Below, one piece after another: positions 17,622 to 25,690 of a stretch of 64,000 bases of DNA. The translations under genes were made by a program, and so were the position numbers. The DNA comes from Sporomusa sp. KB1 (lineage in GTDB: Bacteria; Bacillota; Negativicutes; Sporomusales; Sporomusaceae). The stretch is taken from positions 1,858,513-1,922,512 of the forward strand of contig NZ_VLKC01000002.1 in the NCBI RefSeq assembly GCF_007830295.1, given 5' to 3'. Numbering within the stretch: position 1 is the stretch's first letter; each line of letters opens with the position of its first letter. The notes under the pieces were generated by a model. That model saw nothing but the letters and a program-made list of their open reading frames with translations. It did not search any database and was not told where the DNA came from.

Positions 17622-18518
17622 CTACACTTTCTCCCGGATATTTTTACCCAACAGGCCTGCCGGTTTCCACAATAAAATAATAATCAAAATGGCGAAGGCC
17701 GCCGCATCCCGGAAAGTCGAAGACCAAAAACCGCTGACTAAAGCTTCAATAATGCCCAGAATCGTGCCACCAAGCATGGCGCCCGGAAGACTGCCAATAC
17801 CACCAAGTACTGCGGCAACAAAAGCCTTGAGACCTGGCATAATGCCCATCAGTGGGTCAATCGAATTATAATAAATTCCTACAAGTACACCTGCTGCGGC
17901 AGCCAATGCCGAGCCAATACCAAAAGTAAAGGAAATTACCTTATCCACGTCAATACCCATAAGCTGAGCGGCTTCGGTATCAAATGATACCGCACGCATG
18001 GCTTTGCCCATCTTGGTCTTATTTACGACATAGGTCAGAATGACCATTAGTAGCAGGGATACCACTAAAATAATAACTTGCTGACTATTTATCACCATAC
18101 CGGCAATATTATATACCTCGGACTCAAAAAGCACGGGGAAGGTACGCGGTTGTGGTGATACCAGCAGCATTCCGCCGTATTCTAAAAAGAGTGATACACC
18201 AATTGCTGTAATTAATATGGCAATTTTAGGTGCATTTCGTAGTGGCCGATAGGCCACTCTTTCAATGACCATACCAATAACACCTGCTGCAGCCATCGAA
18301 AAAATCAGTGCGGGAATAAAAGAAAACTTAAACATTGTAGTGGCAAAAAAGCCTGCATACGCACCCACCATGTAGATATCACCGTGGGCAAAATTGATCA
18401 GCCTGATTATACCGTAAATCATCGTATAACCCAGCGCAATGAGCGCATAAATGCTGCCCAGAGAAATACCGTTAATTAACTGTTGTCCGATTTGTATCAG
18501 TAAACTTGAGGAATCCAC
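17622..18518 (-). CDS. livH: Branched-chain amino acid ABC transporter permease LivH
   Basis: The permease of about 298 residues contains QQLINGISLGSIYALIALGYTMIYGIIRLINFAHGD, the LivH hallmark, and a C-terminal KPAGLLG tail. GTG 18518 has GGAG six bases upstream and is preferred to GTG 18530, whose binding site would be too close. A stable intercistronic hairpin separates it from livJ. Confidence 0.93.
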   Translation of the reverse strand: MDSSSLLIQIGQQLINGISLGSIYALIALGYTMIYGIIRLINFAHGDIYMVGAYAGFFATTMFKFSFIPALIFSMAAAGVIGMVIERVAYRPLRNAPKIAILITAIGVSLFLEYGGMLLVSPQPRTFPVLFESEVYNIAGMVINSQQVIILVVSLLLMVILTYVVNKTKMGKAMRAVSFDTEAAQLMGIDVDKVISFTFGIGSALAAAAGVLVGIYYNSIDPLMGIMPGLKAFVAAVLGGIGSLPGAMLGGTILGIIEALVSGFWSSTFRDAAAFAILIIILLWKPAGLLGKNIREKV

Positions 18519-18580
18519 TGCGCTCTCCACTCTCCATTTCTAAAATAGTATTATATGTTGAAGGGCCGGTTGGTCCGGAT

Positions 18581-18605
18581 GGCCAGGGCAGAAACTGCCC
18601 CGGCC
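18581..18605 (-). other. Intercistronic hairpin between livJ and livH
   Basis: An 11-bp GC-rich stem (18581-18591 with 18595-18605) with a 3-base loop and no U-tract lies in the 112-base livJ-livH gap. Such stems often protect the 3' end of binding-protein mRNA and give it higher expression than the permease genes; here that is inferred from position only. Confidence 0.6.
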
Positions 18606-18629
18606 ACAGAGGACGCACCATAGCCTTAG

Positions 18630-19808
18630 CTAGGGATTTACCTTTTCCCTAAAGGTTTGCTTGCCGTCTTTCATTTCAATAATTACAGCACTCTTAACCG
18701 GATCATGCGAAGCATTAAAACTAATTAAACCTGATACGGCTTGATAATCTTTGGTCTTAGCCAATTCGTCTTTAATTTTAACAGGGTCAGCGCTGTTCGC
18801 TCTTTTCATGGCATCAATAACCATCATAGTAGCATCATAGGATAATGCTGCAAAGGCATCTGGTGTCTGATTGTATTCTTGCTTATAGGCTTCAACAAAG
18901 TCCTTTACTGCTGCACTATTATCATCAGGTGAATAGTGGTTGCTGAAGAACGTATTATTTAAGGCTGTCGGGCTGCCGATTTCGGGTAATTTAGCTGAAT
19001 CCCAGCCGTCGCCACCCAAAAACGGAACAGTTAGGCCAAGCTCGCGGGCTTGTTTTATGATCATACCCACTTCCTGATAATAGCCAGGTACAAATACCAC
19101 GTCAGGATTTTGCGACTTAATTTTAGTCAAGGTAGCTTTGAAATCGGTATCTTTGGCCAAATAAGCTTCGTTAGCTACAATTATACCACCATTTTTTTCA
19201 AAGGTCTCTTTGAAAAATTGGCCTAAGCCTTTAGCATAGTCACTGGTGTTATCAATATATAATGCAGCCGTTTTAGCTTTAAGTGACTTTTGCGAGAAAG
19301 TAGCCATTACTGAGCCTTGGAATGGATCAATAAAGGCAGCCCGGAAATTAAAGTCACGAACCTTACCAGTGCTAGGATCAACGGTAACTTTGGGGTTAGA
19401 GGCTGTCGGGCTAATAGCCAGTACTTTGTTATCGGCATTCACCTGAGCCGCTGCAATAACACTTGAGGAGGCAATCGGTGCAATAACGGCTACTACTTTA
19501 TCCTGAGTTACAAGCTTTTGCATGGCATTAGCTGCTTCTGCGGCCTCACTCTTATTATCAGCTACAACCAAGGTAAGTTGTTTGCCAAGAACACCGCCTT
19601 TGGCATTAATTTGTTTAATTGCCAGTTTTGCACCATTAGTCGCTGATTGGCCGAAGGTAGCATTATTACCAGTCATTTCCAAATTGGCTCCCAGTTTAAT
19701 TACATCTGCCTGTTGGCCACCACTGCCACCGCAGCCTGCTACTAAACCTGCCACCATAAGGCTACTAACCACAACACTGAATAGCTTGGTGAATCTTGTC
19801 TTTAACAT
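18630..19808 (-). CDS. livJ: Branched-chain amino acid ABC transporter substrate-binding lipoprotein
   Basis: A 392-residue periplasmic-binding-protein-like (type I, Leu/Ile/Val) protein. It has a lipoprotein signal peptide ending VAGLVAGCGG (lipobox Cys at 26), then IKLGANLEMTGNNATFGQSATNGAKLAIKQINAKGG, typical of LivJ. The specificity (Leu/Ile/Val or another amino acid) cannot be fixed from sequence. The ATG follows GGGAGGGG. It is the first gene of the operon, with a clear promoter about 165 bases upstream. Confidence 0.93.
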   Translation of the reverse strand: MLKTRFTKLFSVVVSSLMVAGLVAGCGGSGGQQADVIKLGANLEMTGNNATFGQSATNGAKLAIKQINAKGGVLGKQLTLVVADNKSEAAEAANAMQKLVTQDKVVAVIAPIASSSVIAAAQVNADNKVLAISPTASNPKVTVDPSTGKVRDFNFRAAFIDPFQGSVMATFSQKSLKAKTAALYIDNTSDYAKGLGQFFKETFEKNGGIIVANEAYLAKDTDFKATLTKIKSQNPDVVFVPGYYQEVGMIIKQARELGLTVPFLGGDGWDSAKLPEIGSPTALNNTFFSNHYSPDDNSAAVKDFVEAYKQEYNQTPDAFAALSYDATMMVIDAMKRANSADPVKIKDELAKTKDYQAVSGLISFNASHDPVKSAVIIEMKDGKQTFREKVNP

Positions 19809-19971
19809 GGTTTTTCCCCTCCCAAATACATAACTCTACATAAAAATAACGCCGATTTAGTATGTACATTATCGCCCCCCATAATGTAGAGGACTTGCCT
19901 GACAGTACGCCACCAATCCTCCCGCCGTTAGTACTCCATGTCCACTAACAACACATAGGTGTATGCCATAC
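19809..19971 (-). promoter_or_regulatory. Structured 5' leader of livJ, unassigned
   Basis: Between the promoter and livJ lies about 165 bases of leader. It can form GGAC/GUCC and AGUAC/GUACU pairs closing a GGCGGGAGGAUUGG-rich loop, followed by an 8-bp hairpin UACAUUAU/AUAAUGUA (around 19866-19891). No terminator is obvious and I do not recognise a known riboswitch family. Confidence 0.35.
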
Positions 19972-19977
19972 AGTGTA

Positions 19978-20006
19978 ATTATAGGGGGCTTGTCCATTGC
20001 TGTCAA
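19978..20006 (-). promoter_or_regulatory. Consensus sigma-A promoter of the liv operon
   Basis: The minus strand carries TTGACA (20001-20006) and TATAAT (19978-19983) with exactly 17 bases between, a perfect match to the vegetative consensus. Confidence 0.85.
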
Positions 20007-20075
20007 TACTTCCAGCATAGTACATCATTTTAAATGTCCACACCATACAGACATTTGCTATATTGTTCCATGTAA

Positions 20076-20105
20076 AAAGGGGTAAGGTTATAACCTTACC
20101 CCTTT
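20076..20105 (-). terminator. Palindromic terminator after the glutamate synthase operon
   Basis: A 30-base perfect palindrome (20076-20105) lies 45 bases past the last glutamate synthase gene, followed on the minus strand by UUUUU. It separates that operon from the liv promoter. Confidence 0.85.
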
Positions 20106-20149
20106 GCTGGTAGTGTACCGTACTCAAAAGCTACTATTTCATTGTTTCG

Positions 20150-22459
20150 CTATCTGTAAAAAAGGGTAGGCTCGGCATTAGTTTCCATATTCCAGACACC
20201 GCAAGGACAGATACCGGCACAAATGCCGCAACCGATACATTTATCAGGATCTGAAGTATACTCGACACCATTCTCACCCAAAGTACGAGTAATAGCATTC
20301 TCCGGACAGGATTTGAGACACATATGGCAATCACGACATGTACCACAACTGATACAGCGGCTATAGTCGCTATTTGCCTCCGGGACATCGCAGCTATGGC
20401 ATTTTTTAAAGTAGGCTGTGCTTATCCTGCTTGCCGGAATTTTTGCTTTCTCTACCGGAGTAAAATCGCTCTGGTTTAAATAAGCATTAGCAGCAAGCGC
20501 GGCCTGACGTCCAGCACCAATAGCATCAACCAACCTGCCTGGACGGATAGTGTCACCAGCAGTAAAGATACCAGTAGCAACACTATTGTCACTGGCTGGT
20601 TTTAAGCAACCACGTTCAAGCGCAATCCCTTCAGGTATAAAACTGAGGTCAGGCGTTTCACCAATGGCAATTATTACCGTGTCGCCTTTAATCAACTGCC
20701 CCTCTTGGGTAATAATGCCCTGTTCTGTGACCTCTTTAGTAAATACCGGCCAAAGGATTTCGGCCCCCAATGCCTTAACATGGGCAATCTCTTGTTCAAA
20801 AGCTGCCGGACGCTGAACATCAATGCAGGTAACCTGCTCTGCCCCAAGGCCATAAGCACCTACTGCTACATCCATTCCTGAATTGCCGCAGCCGATAACA
20901 ATAACTCGTTTACCGATAGCCGGCTTTTGGCCTTGATTGATAGCCTTGAGAAAATCAAGACCTTCAACAATTCGCTCATGTCCCGGCCAGGGGATGACTT
21001 TGGTAACATGAGCACCGGTAGCAATTACAACTGCATCATGACTGTCTTTTATTGTGGCAAATTTTGCTTTATCAACGCTAACTCCTGTTTTGAAAGCAAC
21101 ACCCATCTCAGCGATCCGGGAAATTTCCCGGCTTAGCGTTTGTTGCGGCAGACGGGAACGGGGGATAACCTGTTCCATTTTACCGCCCATTTTTTCATCA
21201 GCTTCAAACACGGTTACCTCATGTCCCAGACGAGCTAACTGCCAAGCAGCGGTTAAGCCGGCAGCACCACCGCCGATAATAGCCACATGCTTGCCGGTTT
21301 TGGCTCCGGCTTTAGGCAGCTCAGCTTGACCGGAATATTGACCCAATTTACCAATTTGAGCTGAAATATCCACTGTTTTACGAGTGCAATCATCCATACA
21401 CAGGTTGGGACAAACCGCGCCGCACACCGAGCCTGGAAAAGGTGTGTATTCAAGCACCAGCCTGTAGGCTTCATCAATCTTACCATCTCTCAGCAGGTTA
21501 AAGCGCTGCTGTGACGGGATAGAGGCAGTACAATTGAATTCGCAAGGTGCACTGTATTTTCCGTTTTCCCATACAGGTACACGCCGACGGTATTTGCCAG
21601 TGGTAATAGCACCAATTACTGCAAAGTCATCCTCACATACATCACCAAAAATACTGCCAGGCACCCACTTCTCCGTACGGAAGTCACGTATATTAGTATT
21701 AGCTTTTTTGGGCCGTTCTTCATAGGAAAGCGGTACTACCTTCTGCCACTGACTCCAATCAGTCAATTCATTCCGTAGCTCTGAGCGACCAACAGCGCCC
21801 AGAAAGTCCTCCATTTTGCCATCAAGATACGCAATATCCTCCGCATCCAGCGTTAGTATCTTGGTATCCTTAGCCGATATACCGCCGGCAGCACCCCGGA
21901 AATAGACAATGCCACCAACCATACCGGTACAAGCACGATCACCTAATACGGATTCAAATTGCTCACTATCATAGCCGCATACTACTGCAGTACCGCCACC
22001 CATAAATTCAAAGGCAAAACTGCCGACATTTTTTAATACCCAGAATTCTGGCGCTTCATAGTATGGGTCATGTTTCATCAGTGATCCGGAACGGGTTCCT
22101 GCCCGACCACCTACATAGATCGTGCCTGCAGCCGCACAATGAGCAGTTGTATCACCGCCATCACCTTTTATTACAATGCGGCCACCGGCATTAAGCCAGC
22201 CAACATCAGCGGAAACCGAACCTTCAACAATAATTTCTGTTCCGGGCAAGCACATGGAACCCACACGCTGACCGGCATTTTTTATATAAAATTTTAAAGG
22301 CTTTCCTTCCGGATGCCAAAGCGGACCACCAATATCATGCTGACCTGCTGCTTCAATGTGAAACTCGGTTTCTCCTTGTGCCAACGCCGCATTGATACGC
22401 TCTAAGAGGTCCTGCGTTGACATCCGATTATTACCGTCGATAGTATTTATTTTAAACAT
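20150..22459 (-). CDS. Fused GXGXG + glutamate synthase small-subunit-like flavoprotein with [4Fe-4S] ferredoxin domain
   Basis: The 769 residues combine three parts. Residues 1-270 form a GXGXG beta-helix like the C-terminus of the GltB large subunit (repeated VxGSVSADVGWLNAGGRIVIKGDGGDT-type turns). Residues 285-690 are GltD-like, with a Cys cluster (CxxxCPNLCxxxC), FAD GGGAAGLTAAWQLA and an NAD(P) site VIGCGNSGMDVA. Residues 690-769 hold a Cys-rich region and two [4Fe-4S] motifs (CxxCxxCxxxCP, CIGCGICAGICPCG). It would pass electrons to the glutamate-forming FMN subunit encoded next to it. It is the last gene of the operon, 12 bases after its partner. Confidence 0.88.
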   Translation of the reverse strand: MFKINTIDGNNRMSTQDLLERINAALAQGETEFHIEAAGQHDIGGPLWHPEGKPLKFYIKNAGQRVGSMCLPGTEIIVEGSVSADVGWLNAGGRIVIKGDGGDTTAHCAAAGTIYVGGRAGTRSGSLMKHDPYYEAPEFWVLKNVGSFAFEFMGGGTAVVCGYDSEQFESVLGDRACTGMVGGIVYFRGAAGGISAKDTKILTLDAEDIAYLDGKMEDFLGAVGRSELRNELTDWSQWQKVVPLSYEERPKKANTNIRDFRTEKWVPGSIFGDVCEDDFAVIGAITTGKYRRRVPVWENGKYSAPCEFNCTASIPSQQRFNLLRDGKIDEAYRLVLEYTPFPGSVCGAVCPNLCMDDCTRKTVDISAQIGKLGQYSGQAELPKAGAKTGKHVAIIGGGAAGLTAAWQLARLGHEVTVFEADEKMGGKMEQVIPRSRLPQQTLSREISRIAEMGVAFKTGVSVDKAKFATIKDSHDAVVIATGAHVTKVIPWPGHERIVEGLDFLKAINQGQKPAIGKRVIVIGCGNSGMDVAVGAYGLGAEQVTCIDVQRPAAFEQEIAHVKALGAEILWPVFTKEVTEQGIITQEGQLIKGDTVIIAIGETPDLSFIPEGIALERGCLKPASDNSVATGIFTAGDTIRPGRLVDAIGAGRQAALAANAYLNQSDFTPVEKAKIPASRISTAYFKKCHSCDVPEANSDYSRCISCGTCRDCHMCLKSCPENAITRTLGENGVEYTSDPDKCIGCGICAGICPCGVWNMETNAEPTLFYR

Positions 22460-22471
22460 GCGCAGTTCCCC

Positions 22472-24109
22472 CTAGCATACATATTGAATGCCTAATTTAT
22501 CGGCAATGGCTTTATCTGTAGTTACCAACGCGTCAGAACGGCCAACCGGTAATGAGCTGTTACCAACCGGTGCCATCAGTTTTTTGAGTTCGCTGTTCAA
22601 GGCTAACATATATTCGACAATATTCTGGGCCGCTTTATCAATATCAAGGCGCTTAACCAGCCGCGGGTTTTGCGTACAAATTCCCGCCGGGCAGTTGCCG
22701 GTATTGCAGGCGTTACAGCGTCCATGCTCATTACCGACACAGCCGCATAATTGAATTAGTAGTTTACCTAAAAATACGCCGTTAGCACCCAAACAAATGA
22801 GTTTGAAGGCATCGGCAGCTGCATTGCCGGTTAAACCGACACCACCACCGGCCCATAGAGGAATCTGACCCTGTCGTCCCTGTTTAACAGCGGCCAGGTA
22901 ACACTCCCGAATTTTTGCTACAATCGGGTGACCGGTATGATCCAGTGATACTTCATTAGCTGCGCCGGTACCGCCTTGAATACCATCAATAAAGAATCCG
23001 CCACAGATTTTGTATGGATCACGTATTAGGTTATTGTATACTGAAACCGAAGTTGCCGAAGCCGCACATTTAATGGCAACAGGCACCCGGAATTTGAAAG
23101 CTGCGTTCATAGACATAAACATCTTTTGTACCGACTCTTCAATAGAGTACAAACCCTGATGATTAGGCGGTGATAAAAGGTCGGCCTTAGGTACACCCCG
23201 GATGGCCTGAACGGGTTTAGAAACTTTTGCCGCTGGCAGGAGACCACCATCGCCGGGTTTAGCTCCCTGCCCGATTTTAATCAAAATACCGGCCGGATCC
23301 ACTTTCATGTGAGGCATGGCCTGAATGATCCGGTTCCAGCCAAAGTGCCCTGAGGCAATCTGCAGAATCATATATTTTAGATGTTCTGACTGCATTAGCT
23401 TAATCGGCATACCACCTTCGCCAGAACACATTCTCACAGGCATATTATGTTTTTCATTCAGGTAAGCTGTCGCCAAAGCAACCGCTTCCCAAGCCCTGGT
23501 TGATAACGCCCCGATGGACATATCACTAAAGATTACCGGATAGATCCAGTTTACCGGCGGTGTTTTCCCTGACAGCTTAAGTTCCTGCCCATCAGAGGTA
23601 AGCGGCAGCTCATTCGGCAGAAGTACCCGCCCAAAGGGTGCTAAGATATCAAAGGTATGCCGTTCTGAATCTAACGCAGGGTCAGTCATCTGCGAAATAC
23701 GCCCAACAACAATTTTATCCAATGTCCGTTCGCTACCAAAAATACTATTACGGCCACCACGCTTAACTGGTGCACCACCACTGCGATTCAGACAATTGAT
23801 CCGAGAGTCAAGGTTGCGGGCAGGCTTAATGGCATTATTGGGACAGACCTTCTCACACATACCGCAGCCAACACAGGCGTTAGCTACTACTGCTCTCTGT
23901 CTAATAACAGGCACTGCCATGTGACGTTGACTGGGTTCAGGCTGGTGTCCTGTGGAAACAGTAACTGACCGGCGTTCCATGGCCGCTTCAATAGCATTAA
24001 AGCTGCAAGCAGCAACACAACTGCCGCACATGGTACAGCGCTCGTGCGTATATTGTATTTTCCACGGCAAATCATTAACGCTAACATCTTGTATGTTTAT
24101 TGCTTCCAT
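22472..24109 (-). CDS. Glutamate synthase FMN-domain protein with N-terminal ferredoxin domain
   Basis: This 545-residue protein carries the FMN-binding synthase domain of GltB (about 170-500: GEGGMPIKLMQSEHLKYMILQIASGHFGW, then KIGQGAKPGDGGLLPAAKV, and GGFFIDGIQGGTGAANEVS). It is preceded by two [4Fe-4S] clusters (CTMCGSCVAAC, CVGCGMCEKVCPNNA). It resembles archaeal/clostridial split glutamate synthases, which make glutamate from 2-oxoglutarate and ammonia supplied by the amidotransferase. Additional Cys (CGCVGNEHGRCNACNTGNCPAGIC) match the GltB Fe-S region. The start overlaps the upstream amidotransferase gene by 13 bases. Confidence 0.88.
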   Translation of the reverse strand: MEAINIQDVSVNDLPWKIQYTHERCTMCGSCVAACSFNAIEAAMERRSVTVSTGHQPEPSQRHMAVPVIRQRAVVANACVGCGMCEKVCPNNAIKPARNLDSRINCLNRSGGAPVKRGGRNSIFGSERTLDKIVVGRISQMTDPALDSERHTFDILAPFGRVLLPNELPLTSDGQELKLSGKTPPVNWIYPVIFSDMSIGALSTRAWEAVALATAYLNEKHNMPVRMCSGEGGMPIKLMQSEHLKYMILQIASGHFGWNRIIQAMPHMKVDPAGILIKIGQGAKPGDGGLLPAAKVSKPVQAIRGVPKADLLSPPNHQGLYSIEESVQKMFMSMNAAFKFRVPVAIKCAASATSVSVYNNLIRDPYKICGGFFIDGIQGGTGAANEVSLDHTGHPIVAKIRECYLAAVKQGRQGQIPLWAGGGVGLTGNAAADAFKLICLGANGVFLGKLLIQLCGCVGNEHGRCNACNTGNCPAGICTQNPRLVKRLDIDKAAQNIVEYMLALNSELKKLMAPVGNSSLPVGRSDALVTTDKAIADKLGIQYVC

Positions 24110-25203
24110 CGTTCTACCTCCAGCTCTGGAGTAATAACCACAACTTCACGTTCATTTGGATAAATATCAAGTTCCTGATTGCGATTGGGTAATATCTGAT
24201 TAAGACCGCAAACCTCAGACGAGATGGCAATGGTAGTACCATCTCCACCTACAACCACTGGTCGCAACTTTTTGGAATCACAGCAGGTCATCATGCGACC
24301 ATTTGGCAGCATTGCAATAATAGTGTTTGGCCCGTTTATCTCTAAATGCCCCATTGATTGACGAATAGCTATCAATTCGCGCTGGTCGGCGCGTTGAACA
24401 ATCTCATCAAACGGCAATGGAGTAATAACATGCTTGTAATATTTTATCGGCCACTTGAGCACATTAAGAACATAGTGTAACGTATAAAGAAAGTTTTGGG
24501 AATCAGATTCAAAGCCAATATAACCGCGATGCAGCGATTTTTGATATTCTTTGTTTTTGGTATAAAAAGTGTTTTCCCCATTAGCACATAGCGTATAGCC
24601 TTGCAAGAAGAAGGGATGGGCGGCATAGCGTACAATATCATAGTTAGTATTTTGCCGACACTGGACAACGACGTTTTTGGCCATCAAATCTCCATTATTA
24701 TCCCAAAGCTTAAAATAGACGGCAATATCGCGAGGATCGCCAATCTCTTTCAAAGTTAATATATCCGGCCAAAATGAATATACATAACCTTGGTCTTCGG
24801 CCTCTAATAGCGTCCTGAGCGCTAAACGGGTATCTAATAATAGTTCCTCTTTGGCCTCCTGCGTAGCTGTACGATAATACTCCGGATAATCGTAGGCCCG
24901 GAAAATATAATAGGGCATGGCCTTAATATCAAGGCCCGGTTGGCGAACCCCCCGCGGAATCCACTCGTGAACAGGGACAAAGTTATTTGTTTCCATAAAA
25001 TGCTCTACCATGGTTGCACCTTTTTGTGTGCAGGCTAATGACAATAACGGCTTATCCTTGCAATTGGCAAAAACCCCATCCAAATCTTGCATAACCATGG
25101 CAAATCCTGAGTTGTCATGTCCCTCTTGCTGGGGCAACATTAAATGCAACGCCAGTGACGGATGAAATGCTATTTTGCTCTTTATAGCTCCGATTCTACA
25201 CAT
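24097..25203 (-). CDS. Class II glutamine amidotransferase subunit of split glutamate synthase
   Basis: The 368-residue protein starts Met-Cys (MCRIGAIKSK), so Cys2 becomes the N-terminal nucleophile after Met removal, as in Ntn amidotransferases. Further family features are GHDNSGFAMVMQD and NGENTFYTKNKEYQ. It corresponds to the N-terminal domain of GltB and would release ammonia from glutamine for the FMN subunit. It is the first gene of the three-gene operon and is preceded by a 430-base structured leader. Confidence 0.88.
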   Translation of the reverse strand: MCRIGAIKSKIAFHPSLALHLMLPQQEGHDNSGFAMVMQDLDGVFANCKDKPLLSLACTQKGATMVEHFMETNNFVPVHEWIPRGVRQPGLDIKAMPYYIFRAYDYPEYYRTATQEAKEELLLDTRLALRTLLEAEDQGYVYSFWPDILTLKEIGDPRDIAVYFKLWDNNGDLMAKNVVVQCRQNTNYDIVRYAAHPFFLQGYTLCANGENTFYTKNKEYQKSLHRGYIGFESDSQNFLYTLHYVLNVLKWPIKYYKHVITPLPFDEIVQRADQRELIAIRQSMGHLEINGPNTIIAMLPNGRMMTCCDSKKLRPVVVGGDGTTIAISSEVCGLNQILPNRNQELDIYPNEREVVVITPELEVERWKQ

Positions 25204-25249
25204 CCTACTCTCCCATCCTCTCCAATAATTGCTCAGAACTACTTTCTAA

Positions 25250-25297
25250 GTAAAGAAAACACGGCTTGCTTCGAACCCTAGGCGAATACACAAGCCG
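25250..25297 (-). terminator. Second terminator in the glutamate synthase leader
   Basis: A 7-bp stem (25291-25297 with 25262-25268) encloses an inner UUCG/CGAA pairing, followed on the minus strand by UGUUUUCUUU. It stands 47 bases before the first gene. The loop contains CCUAGGGUUCGA, which resembles the 5' conserved string of the upstream riboswitch. Confidence 0.65.
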
Positions 25298-25440
25298 CTG
25301 TTTCCCTTATCCTGTTTTTTATAAAGTTACGCTTTTTGTTGAGATAAGATAAGACTTGGCTTGTACCAAGTCCTTTCCTTTAGGACGCTGGCAGAAGCCT
25401 TAATCGTTCTATCCAGGGAAAGTTAACCTTTCCAGCTGGA
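25298..25440 (-). promoter_or_regulatory. Unassigned structured segment between two leader terminators
   Basis: After the first terminator the leader shows a bulged 12-bp hairpin (25411-25441) and a 7-bp hairpin (25353-25372). A GUCC/GGAC pair lies between them, and a U-rich, AUCUUAUCU-type tail follows. This may be a second sensing module controlling the second terminator. I do not recognise it as a T-box, glnA-type or SAM element. Confidence 0.4.
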
Positions 25441-25492
25441 TAAAAAAAGACCTGGCGAAGAACCCCTACCATTGGGACCTTCCGCCGGGTCT
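25441..25492 (-). terminator. Riboswitch-overlapping terminator in the glutamate synthase leader
   Basis: A long stem of about 18 pairs (25474-25492 with 25448-25466, with G-U pairs) is followed on the minus strand by seven U. Its 5' strand contains the conserved 3' end of the ykkC aptamer (AGACCCGGCGGAAGG), so ligand binding should prevent termination. Confidence 0.88.
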
Positions 25493-25580
25493 TTTATTCC
25501 CACGGTGTAGTGCTGTGCCACGCTGCACTTGTGTCGCTTGGTCCAGCCGCATTGCTGCGCGGAACCCTAGACACGCTCCC
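25474..25580 (-). promoter_or_regulatory. ykkC-family riboswitch, subtype 2 (ppGpp or PRPP type)
   Basis: Conserved ykkC strings occur in order on the minus strand: CUAGGGUUCCGCG (25570-25558), a CGCA/UGCG P2 hairpin, GGACCAAGCGACACA, an AGUGC/GCACU hairpin, UACACCGUGGGAAUAAAAGACCCGG-type 3' core (shown in part) and a closing GGGA/UCCC. GGACCAAGCG and ACACCGUGGG match the PRPP/ppGpp subtypes more closely than the guanidine subtype. ppGpp riboswitches are known upstream of glutamate synthase and branched-chain amino acid genes, which favours ppGpp here. The A at 25498 before AUAAAAG also fits. Confidence 0.8.
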
Positions 25581-25641
25581 TCAAAAGAACATTTATACTT
25601 TATAAAAACACACTAATGTACACATGCTGCTTTTGAGTCTA

Positions 25642-25670
25642 ATTATAAAAACTTATTAACACATTGTCAA
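25642..25670 (-). promoter_or_regulatory. Consensus sigma-A promoter of the glutamate synthase leader
   Basis: TTGACA (25665-25670) and TATAAT (25642-25647) on the minus strand are 17 bases apart. Transcription would start near 25634, about 55 bases before the riboswitch. The promoter begins 20 bases after the selB stop. Confidence 0.88.
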
Positions 25671-25690
25671 TATGCATATTTAAAGTAAGT

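Noticed and set aside
25204-25690. T-box or selC (tRNA-Sec) in the gap after selB
   Set aside because: No T-box AGGGUGGNACCGCG string and no tRNA cloverleaf. The gap is explained by the ykkC leader and its terminators.
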